Shown here in pieces: positions 1 to 8,300 of a DNA stretch of 64,000 nt. The notes under the pieces are model-generated. The model saw only the letters and a program-made list of their open reading frames with translations, made no database searches and was not told where the DNA came from. The position numbers were made by a program, and so were the translations under genes. Numbering within the stretch: position 1 is the first letter of the stretch; each line of letters begins with the position of its first letter. This DNA comes from Nocardia panacis (GTDB lineage Bacteria > Actinomycetota > Actinomycetes > Mycobacteriales > Mycobacteriaceae): positions 124,001 through 188,000 of the forward strand of contig NZ_QZFU01000029.1 in NCBI RefSeq assembly GCF_003598715.1, in the 5' to 3' direction.

Positions 1-1278
1 CGCGAACTCGGTCGCGACACCCTTTTCGTACCAGCACAATTCGTAGGCGATATCGGCGGTCTGGGTGATCGACAGCACCGGCCAGTCCTGTGACAGACGC
101 AGGGCCAGTGGATGCCTACCGAGCGGGGCCAACTCCCAGTTCATACTCATGACCACGACCCAGCCGCCCGCGGGCGGATCGATGAGCACCACGTCATCGC
201 TGAGGGTGTCGGCGGCATTGAGTTCGGGTTCCGGGATCCGCCAACGGTTTTCGTCCAAGCCGAGAAAGGTGCTGCGATCGACCGGGTAGACATCGTCGGC
301 GGAATAGGCGGCGATGAGGGCGGCGCGCACCATCTCGGCGGCATTGCGGCCGGGCACCCGCACCGCCAGTGCGCCGTAGGTGGTGCCCAGTTCCACCGGC
401 AGGGCGGGCGGATCGGGTTCGGTGCCCGCCTCCAGCGGGCGCAGCCCGACCAGGGTCAGCCGCCAGTTGATCTCCTCGACGGTGGACAGGTCGCCCGAGG
501 TCTTGTAGAGGATCTGCTGCTGGGTGAGTTGGCCCGCCTGTTCGAGCGTGCGGCAGTTGAGTTCGGTGAGTGCCCGGTGCGCCTTGGGTGTCAGGTCGAG
601 ATCGCGAATTCCGCAGGCGCGCAGCCGGATCGACATATTGGTCGAGGTCATGGCGGCAAAGCGCTCGCGATACATGGAGATGGCGAGCCTGCGCGAGCGG
701 CCGACCATGAGGGTGCGCAGCAGGGTGCTCAGGCTGGAGAGGTATTTTCCGGCCAGTTCCGGGTTCTCGGCGGCGAGCCGACTGCGGATGCGCGCGGCGT
801 CGAGGGTGGCGGCCACGGAGACATCCTGATCCAGCCGGGCCAACCAGACCCCGCATTTGGACAGTCCGTCGGCGCACATGCCCGCGGCCTGCGGGTATTC
901 CTGTGCCACCTGGCGATAGGTATCGCAGGCCCAGCGGATGACGCTCAGCAGTTGTTCGCGACGACCCGCGTGCCTGGCCACCTGCTCGAAGATGCGCAGC
1001 GCCTCGGTGACCTCGGCGGCGAAGCGCGCCTCTACCTGCCCGTCGGCCAGCCGGCGCAGCCGGATCATCACCCCCTCCTCGGCGGGGGCCACCGCCTCTT
1101 TGGAACGGTCGCGCGAACCCTTGTCGGCATGGGTGGCGAGCAGGGCCTTGGCCAGGTCGATCAGAGAGGCCGCCAGCCGCAGTTCGGATTCGGCCGACCG
1201 ATCGGACGAGGCGTAGCGTTCCGCGGCGATCCGGCGTTCGATGGCGTTCAGGTCCATCGCGATTCTCGATTCCCGCAT
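1..1278 (-). CDS. Unknown protein with alpha-CTD-like helix-hairpin fold (3' end beyond window)
   Basis: The reading frame is open from the ATG at 1278 to the left edge, so at least 426 residues are present and the C-terminus is missing. The first ~190 residues are helical and look like a helical-repeat scaffold. A segment around residues 210-280 (motifs RACGIRDLDL, TPKAHRALTEL, STVEEINWRL) follows the paired-helix pattern of the RNA polymerase alpha-subunit C-terminal domain: start of helix, 'kA.r.L....i.tl..l', then 'l..i..iN..L...GL'. The rest is mixed alpha/beta and I do not recognise it. The start was chosen because GGAGG lies just upstream (1282-1286), although the spacing of 3 nt is short; an in-frame ATG at 1257 is an alternative. 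A role as a transcription-related scaffold is only a guess. Confidence 0.7.
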   Translation of the reverse strand, partial: MRESRIAMDLNAIERRIAAERYASSDRSAESELRLAASLIDLAKALLATHADKGSRDRSKEAVAPAEEGVMIRLRRLADGQVEARFAAEVTEALRIFEQVARHAGRREQLLSVIRWACDTYRQVAQEYPQAAGMCADGLSKCGVWLARLDQDVSVAATLDAARIRSRLAAENPELAGKYLSSLSTLLRTLMVGRSRRLAISMYRERFAAMTSTNMSIRLRACGIRDLDLTPKAHRALTELNCRTLEQAGQLTQQQILYKTSGDLSTVEEINWRLTLVGLRPLEAGTEPDPPALPVELGTTYGALAVRVPGRNAAEMVRAALIAAYSADDVYPVDRSTFLGLDENRWRIPEPELNAADTLSDDVVLIDPPAGGWVVVMSMNWELAPLGRHPLALRLSQDWPVLSITQTADIAYELCWYEKGVATEFA

Positions 1279-1332
1279 GATCCTCCGCATCCGTCTGGCC
1301 ACCGAGTCTGTCACGGTTGCGGTTGTGGCGCA

Positions 1333-1350
1333 CCCGGATCCGTATCCGGG
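1333..1350. terminator. Possible hairpin between methyltransferase and upstream gene
   Basis: CCCGGAT (1333-1339) and ATCCGGG (1344-1350) form a perfect 7-bp stem with a 4-nt loop, about 100 nt downstream of the methyltransferase stop on the minus strand. There is no T-tract, as is common for actinobacterial terminators. It could equally be an operator for the gene starting at 1278. Confidence 0.3.
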
Positions 1351-1450
1351 GGTGGGTGGCGGTGTGGTATGGGGTCGCGGAGGTGGGTGGTCGAATTGCC
1401 TTGCTGGTCAAGGGGTGCCGCACACAATTGTCGAACAGGGCAGGACACCG

Positions 1451-2209
1451 TCAATGCCGGATGGCGCGGATGACGGTGGTCAGCATCGGCGCCTCGAATT
1501 CGCCTGCACCGGTATCGGGGTGGCCGCGCAGGTAGGTCAGGACGCGGCGCAGCATTTCGGTGCGCTCCTGTTCGGGCAGGATCAGCAGCGCCGAATGGGT
1601 GCCCAGTTGGGCGGTGAGCGAGTCCGCCGTGCGCCGTTGGGAGTGGGCGAAGTCCCTGCGTTCGGAACTCGGAAAGAACGGGTGCGCGGGCAGATCCTCG
1701 ACCGCGGGATTCGGATCTTCCCCTTCGTCGGCGAGCCGTTCCATATCTCGCACCCAGTCGACGGTACGGTCGGAATCGTTCCACAGCGCGGCGAGCACAC
1801 CGGCTGGGCGCAATATCCTGGCGATCTCGGGGAAGGCGCGCGCCTTGTCGAACCAGTGGAATGCCTGGCCGACCGCGACCGCGTCGACCACCGCATCGGG
1901 CAGCGGAATCGATTCCGCCGTACCGGAATACACCGGAATATCGGGATATTTCGCCGTTAGTTCGGCGCGCATATCGGCATCGGGCTCGACCGCGATGACG
2001 CGGTACCCCATCGCGCGCAGCCCGCCGGTGAGCTTGCCGGTGCCCGCGCCGAGATCGAGAAGGGTGCCGCCCGGTGGGGCGGACTCCAGCGCCCACCGGA
2101 TGCCCGCTACTGGGTAGTCGGGTCGATGCCGCTCGTAATCGGCCGCATGCGCGCCGAACGATCCGGCTCGTCGCGTCCACATTTCATGCTGCTCTGTCGA
2201 ATTCGCCAT
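1451..2209 (-). CDS. Class I SAM-dependent methyltransferase
   Basis: A 252-residue protein with a typical Rossmann methyltransferase core. Motif I is LLDLGAGTGKLT (residues ~50-61), followed by the acidic end of strand 2 (VIAVEPDADM) and a post-motif region with AFHWFD and LRPAGVLA. This matches the UbiE/Methyltransf_11 type, which usually acts on small molecules. The substrate cannot be read from sequence. The final ~90 residues, with the segment DLPAHPFF, resemble the accessory C-terminus of many actinobacterial paralogs. It is transcribed with dtd (2285-2728) on the minus strand with 75 nt between them, so co-transcription is possible. The ATG at 2209 has no strong ribosome-binding site. 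Confidence 0.9.
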   Translation of the reverse strand: MANSTEQHEMWTRRAGSFGAHAADYERHRPDYPVAGIRWALESAPPGGTLLDLGAGTGKLTGGLRAMGYRVIAVEPDADMRAELTAKYPDIPVYSGTAESIPLPDAVVDAVAVGQAFHWFDKARAFPEIARILRPAGVLAALWNDSDRTVDWVRDMERLADEGEDPNPAVEDLPAHPFFPSSERRDFAHSQRRTADSLTAQLGTHSALLILPEQERTEMLRRVLTYLRGHPDTGAGEFEAPMLTTVIRAIRH

Positions 2210-2284
2210 AATTCACGGTACGGCTCAAGATTGTCCGGCGCGGTGGACATTTGGGGCGTGTGCGCTGCTGGACCTTGACAGGGC

Positions 2285-2728
2285 CTATGCCTCCAGCAGG
2301 ATGGTGACCGGACCGTCGTTGACCAGTTCGATCCGCATATGCGCGCCGAAACTGCCGGTGGCCACCGTCGCGCCGAGGTCGCGCAGCGCCGCGGCGAAGG
2401 CGTCTACCAGCGGTTCGGCGACCGGACCCGATGCGGCCGCCGACCAGCTCGGCCTACGGCCCTTCGCCGTATCGGCGTAGAGGGTGAACTGGCTGACCAC
2501 CAGGATCGGGGCGTCGAGATCGGCGGCGGAGCGCTCACCGTCGAGAATGCGCAGCCGCCAGACTTTCTCCGCCAAGGTCAGCGTCGTGGCGGGAGTGTCG
2601 GCGTGGGTGATGCCGACCAGCGCGAGCAGGCCGTGCGGCGCGCCCGACGCGGCCGGATCAATACGGCCGACCACCGAGTCGTCCACGGTGACGGCGGCCG
2701 AACTCACTCGCTGAAGCAGGATGCGCAC
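2285..2728 (-). CDS. dtd: D-aminoacyl-tRNA deacylase
   Basis: 147 residues, the normal length for Dtd. The enzyme hydrolyses the ester bond of D-amino acids wrongly charged onto tRNA, and glycine from tRNA-Ala, in the cytoplasm. The protein begins with the family hallmark (V/M)RILLQRVSSAAVTV. It has the SQFTLYAD signature followed by KGRRPSW, and the C-terminal NDGPVTILLE motif, which supplies the Gly-cisPro selectivity element. The GTG at 2728 is preferred over the longer frame reaching 2860, because the family N-terminus starts exactly there and the extra 44 residues are non-conserved. It is divergent from the bestrophin-like gene at 2896. Confidence 0.95.
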   Translation of the reverse strand: MRILLQRVSSAAVTVDDSVVGRIDPAASGAPHGLLALVGITHADTPATTLTLAEKVWRLRILDGERSAADLDAPILVVSQFTLYADTAKGRRPSWSAAASGPVAEPLVDAFAAALRDLGATVATGSFGAHMRIELVNDGPVTILLEA

Positions 2729-2895
2729 AGCATTGGATTCTGCCGCACCTCCCCGCACCCGGCGCGACGCGCCGAAGGACGCCGCGCCGGGGGCGAACCC
2801 GTTTCGGAAATACCACCATCCGCCCGCGACCTTGTCGCGAATACCCTCATGCCAAGCCACCCTCGGTCGGCAGTTCTCGGGAGGTGATCCGCGCT

Positions 2896-3648
2896 ATGGT
2901 GCGGGAATTGATCGTCGCCGTCGCATCGGCGGCCATCGCGCTCATCGTCTTCGTGGTCGGAGATCGGTTGCGGCCCAAGTCCTGGCACGGCGTGGACGAG
3001 GATCCGGCGGGCGCGCTACTACTCGACATGATCAAGACCTTCTTCACGGCCGTGATCGCCTTCATCTTCGTGGTCTGCTGGCAGCAGTACGACGATGCCC
3101 GCAAGAACACCGTGGTCGAGGCGAACGCGCTGGTCGAAACCTATTGGGCCGCACACTCGATGCCCGGACCCGATGGGCAGCGGATCCAGGATCTGGTGCG
3201 CGACTACACGACTGGCGTCCTCGAGGTGGAGTGGCCGGTGATGGATCACGATCGGCAGCTCAGCGGGCAGGTGCAGCGCACATTGGATTCGCTGCGCCAA
3301 GCCGTGGGGCAGATCGATTCACCCGACCCCAATATCGGCAACCTGCGTTCCTCGGCAATGTCGAGCCTGGAGCAGGTGTCCAAAGCGCGTTCGGAACGGG
3401 GTGTGACGGCGAGCCACGGGATTCCAGGGTTTCTCTACACCCTGCTGTATATCGCCACCGTGCTGCTGTTGTTCACCCCTGTGCTATCCGCGGTGCGGGT
3501 CACCGGGCGCAGCACCTTGATGATCGGGCTGCTGGGGATGGTCGTCGGGTCGGCGCTGTTGCTGATCCACGAACTCGACTACCCCTTCTCGGGCGGCGAT
3601 ATCGTGTCGCGCGACGCCTTCGAATTCGCTAGATCGCGATTCCAATAG
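2896..3648 (+). CDS. Bestrophin-like (DUF4239) membrane protein
   Basis: 250 residues with four predicted membrane segments: residues ~4-24 (IVAVASAAIALIVFVVGD), ~47-65 (FFTAVIAFIFVVCW), ~178-198 (LLYIATVLLLFTPVL) and ~208-228 (IGLLGMVVGSALLLI). An extracytoplasmic or cytoplasmic helical loop lies between segments 2 and 3. The ending HELDYPFSGG matches the D-x-PF-x-G signature of the DUF4239/bestrophin-like family, whose relatives may be anion channels. The ATG at 2896 is chosen because a near-perfect anti-Shine-Dalgarno match, GGAGGTGATC, runs from 2880 to 2889. The GTG at 2884 overlaps that site and is unlikely to be used. It is followed after 31 nt by the proline-rich protein gene. Confidence 0.85.
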   Translation: MVRELIVAVASAAIALIVFVVGDRLRPKSWHGVDEDPAGALLLDMIKTFFTAVIAFIFVVCWQQYDDARKNTVVEANALVETYWAAHSMPGPDGQRIQDLVRDYTTGVLEVEWPVMDHDRQLSGQVQRTLDSLRQAVGQIDSPDPNIGNLRSSAMSSLEQVSKARSERGVTASHGIPGFLYTLLYIATVLLLFTPVLSAVRVTGRSTLMIGLLGMVVGSALLLIHELDYPFSGGDIVSRDAFEFARSRFQ

Positions 3649-3679
3649 CCGGTCGGTCGGCTCGGAGGGGTGGTGGAAG

Positions 3680-4495
3680 ATGAGGCAGGCAAAGGTTTTG
3701 GCGCTGATACCCGCGGTAGTTCTCGCGTTCGGTGCGCCGGTGGCCTCGGGTGCGCCACCCATCGGAACGGGCAGCTTCGGTTTCGATACCGGAAGTGGTT
3801 CTGTTGGGACGGAATTCGAGCCCTATGGCGAGGAGTTGACGATACCTACGGCTCGTGCCGTACCCGCGCAGTCCGCTCCGGTGGCGACCGTCCCGGTCGC
3901 GCCTGCGGAGGTGTCGACGGAACCTGCTGCCGCGGAGGCAGATTCGCCGCAGCACGAGAATGGTTCCGGCGCTGCGGTATTGCCCGCCTGTTTGGGGAGT
4001 GCGGCGCTCGGCGGGTTGGCGGTGCTGCTGCTCACCGGGAGCGGGCCGGGGAGCGGTGTCGGTAGCGGTCTGGTCGGTACCGGCTCGGCGGTCGGAAGCG
4101 GGCTGCTCGGAACGGGTTCCGCCACCGGAAGCGCGTTGGCGGGCAGCGCGGCGGCGGGCAGCGGATTGCTCTGTCTGCTGCTCGCGGTGCCGCCTCCGCC
4201 TCCGCCCGAGCCATTGCCGCCGCTGTTGATTCCGCAGCCCCCCGCTGCGGAGCCGCCGAGACCCGCGGTGATTCAGGTGATTGCACCGCCAGAACCGGAG
4301 CCCTCGATTCCGCCTGCTCCGGAGCGGGTCGTCGCGCCGCCTCCGCCTCCGCCGCCTCGCGCGCAGGCAGTCGAGAAAGCCGCCGAATCTTCGTGGCATC
4401 TGATGGAATTGGTGACGGTGCTTTTGGTGGTGACCGTCATCGCCGTCGGACGTGGCGCCACGGCAGGCCGGAATCGGGGTGGTCGCGCGCGGTAG
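3680..4495 (+). CDS. Exported proline-rich protein with C-terminal membrane anchor
   Basis: 271 residues. An N-terminal signal peptide is clear: MRQAK, a hydrophobic core (VLALIPAVVLAFG), and a likely cleavage after A-S-G-A near residue 25. The middle holds a Gly/Ser/Leu-rich stretch (residues ~115-170) built from repeats of the type GSGLxGTGSA. Proline-rich runs follow, including PPPPPPEP and PPPPPPPR. A hydrophobic segment near the C-terminus (MELVTVLLVVTVIAV) precedes a basic tail, which gives an LPXTG-like topology without an LPXTG motif. GGAGGGG lies 7-10 nt upstream of the start. No enzymatic domain is seen; a cell-envelope or wall-spanning role is inferred. Confidence 0.75.
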   Translation: MRQAKVLALIPAVVLAFGAPVASGAPPIGTGSFGFDTGSGSVGTEFEPYGEELTIPTARAVPAQSAPVATVPVAPAEVSTEPAAAEADSPQHENGSGAAVLPACLGSAALGGLAVLLLTGSGPGSGVGSGLVGTGSAVGSGLLGTGSATGSALAGSAAAGSGLLCLLLAVPPPPPPEPLPPLLIPQPPAAEPPRPAVIQVIAPPEPEPSIPPAPERVVAPPPPPPPRAQAVEKAAESSWHLMELVTVLLVVTVIAVGRGATAGRNRGGRAR

Positions 4496-5002
4496 CGAAC
4501 CAGCGTCCTGGTCAGCGCTTCCAAAACACGTGTCCTCGTCATCGGCGCGATCATCGATGGTCCTGCAGTACCCCTTCGCGCCGGCACACAGAGCGGCCCT
4601 CCAGGTGGCTGCTGGTCTATTGACATTGTCCGGTGACGCGGATGTCAACGCCGGGAATGTCTGGGGAGTTCGGCGCCGGTGCGGTGTACAGGTGGGCCAG
4701 TGCGGGGCGTTTCCTCCTCGGCACTCGAGCGCCGCGATGGCTACCCGGCCGGGGCAGATCGAACGTCTCGCCAGAGGTCTTCGAGGGCGGGTAAACCAAT
4801 GTTCTCGGGCATTCGAGCGTCAAGGTTGCGTCAGTGACGGTCGATTCGCGGTGGTATCCGGTATGGGGTGCGGACCTGCGTCGGGGGAGTTTCCGGGGCG
4901 GATTCGGGTGTCGTTGGGTTGGTATCAGGAGCGCGTAAATTTCCTATTCGTCCCATATTTCGCATGGCATGGTCGAGACCTGCTGTTGTGAAAGGGGTCG
5001 AG
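4496..5002. promoter_or_regulatory. Intergenic region, probable promoter region of the type VII cassettes
   Basis: 507 bp with no convincing gene. It precedes a long co-directional block (5003-20377). It contains the 29-bp interrupted palindrome described separately and a small palindrome CGTCA-G-TGACG at 4829-4839. Its last 60 bp (4935-4970) are AT-richer than the surroundings, which fits a core promoter, but I cannot assign a -10/-35 pair with confidence. Confidence 0.45.
4620..4648. promoter_or_regulatory. Interrupted palindrome, possible operator
   Basis: TTGACAT (4620-4626) is repeated as its exact reverse complement ATGTCAA (4642-4648), with a 15-nt spacer. The half-site centres are 22 bp apart, about two DNA turns, which suits a dimeric regulator. 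It lies 355 bp upstream of the first WXG100 gene. No cognate regulator is encoded nearby. Confidence 0.4.
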
Positions 5003-5320
5003 GTGGCGAGCAAGGTTGAGATCCACCATGAGCAATTGCGCGGCACCGCCGTGCAACTGGATTCGCTGCGCGGACGGATGACGACGATTCTCAGCGAGCT
5101 CGAGGCAGCACTCGGTGCGCGCGGCGCGGCTTGGGGCTACGACAGTTACGGCAGCAACTTCGCCGATGGCGACACCGGTTATACCGCCGCGCACGCCAAC
5201 CTCAAAGAGGGTATGGACAACGTGGCGAAGACGTTCGCCGCCTACTCCAAAGGGCACCGTGATTCCGCAGATCTGTTGTGGGAGCGCGAGATTCGATCGG
5301 CCCACCGCCTACGCGGGTAG
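5003..5320 (+). CDS. WXG100 (ESAT-6-like) protein, cassette 1
   Basis: 105 residues, helix-turn-helix as expected for WXG100 proteins, which are secreted by or act as partners in type VII (ESX) secretion. The turn is A-W-G-Y-D-S-Y-G-S-N-F, the actinobacterial variant WGxDxxGxxF. Helix 1 (residues ~5-38) and helix 2 (~65-95) are amphipathic. The GTG at 5003 is preferred over upstream in-frame starts because AAAGGGG (4991-4997) is correctly spaced and the family N-terminus starts here. The gene ends 6 nt before the 2021-aa CpnT-like gene, so the two are probably translated together and may be exported together. A clean C-terminal YxxxD/E signal is not evident. Confidence 0.85.
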   Translation: MASKVEIHHEQLRGTAVQLDSLRGRMTTILSELEAALGARGAAWGYDSYGSNFADGDTGYTAAHANLKEGMDNVAKTFAAYSKGHRDSADLLWEREIRSAHRLRG

Positions 5321-5326
5321 TGCGGT

Positions 5327-8300
5327 GTGACGATCTACCTGCCCGGCGGGCTGCACTGGCTCGGTTATGTCGCAGGCTCGGCTTGGCCCCTCGGCGACGA
5401 GGACAAGATGTGGGCCATCGCGGGTGATTGGCGCCATGCCGCCGACGAACTGAACAAACTCCTACCCGACCTGCACAGGGTCCGGAAGGATACTGCGGCC
5501 GCCTATCCGGCGGGTGCGGGTGGGGCCGCGATGATCTCGGCGCTCGATCAACTCGCCGACGACCGGAACGAACACTCCATCGCCCGCCTGTCCGAAATCC
5601 TCGGCAAGGTCGCGGAGGCCTCCGATGCCACCGGCACCGAAATCGAATACACCAAGGTTCTCATCATCACTTCGCTGGCACTGCTGGCAGGTGAGATCGC
5701 CGCCGCCTGGCTCTTCCCACCCACCGCCCCCCTCGTCGAGGCCGCGGCCATCGCCGTCACCCGCGTCGCCATCCGCATCCTCGGCCGCCGGGCCGCGACC
5801 GCTATCACCGAGTACGCCACCAAATTCGGCCTGGCCCACCTATTTCGCTTCGCCGTCGGACACGTGCTCGTCGGGACGGTTGTCGGCACCGGACAGGATG
5901 TCGCGATCCAGTACGGACAGGAGCTGGCAGGCCATCGGAAATCAATGGACTGGGAGCGTGTCGGCACCACCGCCTACACCTCCGCCTTCGGCGGTCTGGT
6001 CGGTAGTCCGCTCGGCGGCGGGTTGGCGAAAATCGCGGCCAAGGCACCGCTGAAAGGGCCTTTGGGAACCGCGTTCAAAGGAGCCGCCGTCGGTGTCGGA
6101 TCCGGAATGGCGGGCGGGGTCGCCTCGTGGGGAATCGGCGGCTTCTTCAACGGGTTCAGCTGGGATCCAAGGGTTTTGACCAGCACCGCCGCCTACGGCG
6201 CCGGAGTCGGATCGGCGAAGGGGTATCGGTCGGTCAAGCCTCGGGTGCGGGGTTGGGGAGCGAGTGGGTCATCAGGGAGTGGGCGGTATTCCGCCCCTGG
6301 TGGTGGACCCGCCGGCACCGGGCCTGATGGTCGCGGTGGGACACCGGCAGGCGCTGCGCGGGCGGGCGATCCGTCGGGCGGCGTGACATCGAATAGCGGC
6401 GCATCGAAGAGTGGCGCGTCTGCCCCCGGCGCCGGAGGAGACCCCGCCCGCTCGACGAGCGCTGGTTCTGCGGCGAATACTGCTGCGGGAGTCCGGAATC
6501 CAGGCGGTTTGCCGGACCCTCATGGGTCCGCGTCCGGCTCGGCCGTCCGACCGACTTCGCACGGGACCCCCGCTCAACCCCACGGTTCGGGCGATCCGTC
6601 CACCGCGTCTTCGAATCACCCGTCATCGGGGGTGGCAGGAACCTCGACCAATTCTGTAGCCGGTCGGTCGGAAGTAGCGGTGCATGCGGCAGGCGACCCG
6701 GCGGTTGCGGGAGTTCACGGGGCGGGTTCGGGTGTGGGTGTCGCAAACACTGGCACTGGTGGGGGACAGCAGGTATCCAGGGCGGGTGCGCACAGTGCCG
6801 GTGATCCTGCGGCGCATCCTTCGCGGAACGCGTCTGGTGCCGGTGATCCGAGTGGGCGTTCCTCGGGTGCTGGGTCGGCAACAGGTGGGTCCTCGGGTGC
6901 GGTGGGAGAATCGACCGGCGCTGCAGGCCGAGCCGGGTCGCCGGGGGCAGGGGCGTCCGGGGTTCACGGTGTGGGCGCCGGTGATCCTGCGGCGCATCCC
7001 TCGGGAAATGCGGCGAGTGCCGGTGATCCGGGTGCGCGACCTTCGGCGCAGAGGACGGTCGGTGCGACGTCGGAAGGCGGATCATCGAACGCTGCTGCCG
7101 GTAGCGGCGAGCAGGTAGTGCGTGCCGGCCAGTCGGGAACTGATGCGGGCGATCCGCGATATGGCGGTGGAGTCGCCAATGAAGCCGGTGGCGGTGACAA
7201 TTCGCGTTCATCGGGTGTTGCTGGGGAATCCGGAGGCCCTGCGACTGACCGCTCCGTTCGCGTGGGAAATGTCGAGGGCGGTCATGGTGCGCCCGACGGG
7301 ACTGCGGTGGAGCGGGGAACGAATCCGGGGCATCCCGCGGCCAGTGGTGATTCCGGTGATGGATCCGCTGCCCGTCCGTCGGCTCTCGGGGACGAGTCGC
7401 AGACCGGGGCGACGCCGAGTCCCCGCAGTGGCTCCGAGGCGATTGCTGGGGAAAGTGGCGCTGCGGCGGTTGTCGGGAAAGGTGGCGCTGCGGCGGTGGT
7501 AGGGGAAGGTGGCGTTTCAGCGGTGGCAGGGGAAGGTGGCGCTATGGCGTCGGGCAACTCCGGCACTGCGACCTCTTCGCACGGAACCAGAGGTGAGGCG
7601 GCGGGATCGGGTGCCGAGCCGAAGGCTGGTGCCTCCGGTGACGTCACTCGGAGCGAGGCGGGGAACAGGGGTGGAGGCAGCGACGGACGTGCGAATACTG
7701 GTGAGCAGCAGTCGAGTGCGGGGGAGGGGCGCAAACCGCAGGGCGTGCGGCTTGGATCGGGAGGGGACGGCAGCGCTATCCGACCGGGATCGGAGTCTGG
7801 AGCAGGGGTTTCACAACGGGGCGGGGCCGGAGAGGAGAAGCAGGGTGCGGTACAGGCGGGCAAGACGTCAGCCGAAGCGCCAAAGGCGTCCGCCCGCGAG
7901 ACCAATGGAGCTGAAAGTCGGTCTGCCGCATCATCACCCGACGCGCCAACGCACGGCCCCACCGAAACCCATACATCTCCCGAACATGTCGATGCGCTAC
8001 GGGAACACGCACGCACTCTCGGTATCGATCCGGAGGGTCTGACCCCGGCCCAACTCGAACAACAAATCCGAAAGGCATTCGACCGCAGGCTATCCGACCT
8101 AAAAACGGCGTCGGACCTGATTGACAGCGCTGCTCTGAGCCCCACCGAGAGCCACCATCAACAGCAGCAGATTCGCCAACAAATCGACGAACTGCACACC
8201 GCCCGAACCAAATTCGAGCATGACCTTGCCGAGGGCGGCACACCGAAATCGCCCGAGCCGCCTCGTGCCTCCGCAGACCCGGTCGAGCCGAGACCCGAGT

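Noticed and set aside
112..1473. 453-codon plus-strand open frame at the left end
   Set aside because: It is opposite the alpha-CTD-like protein, whose minus-strand frame has a plausible fold and a ribosome-binding site. The plus product is Gly/Arg-rich and featureless.
2339..2887. Plus-strand open frame over dtd
   Set aside because: The minus strand encodes an unmistakable D-aminoacyl-tRNA deacylase, so this is its shadow.
4868..5002. Longer N-terminus for the first WXG100 protein
   Set aside because: The extra residues do not match the family, and the GTG at 5003 has a well-spaced AAAGGGG.
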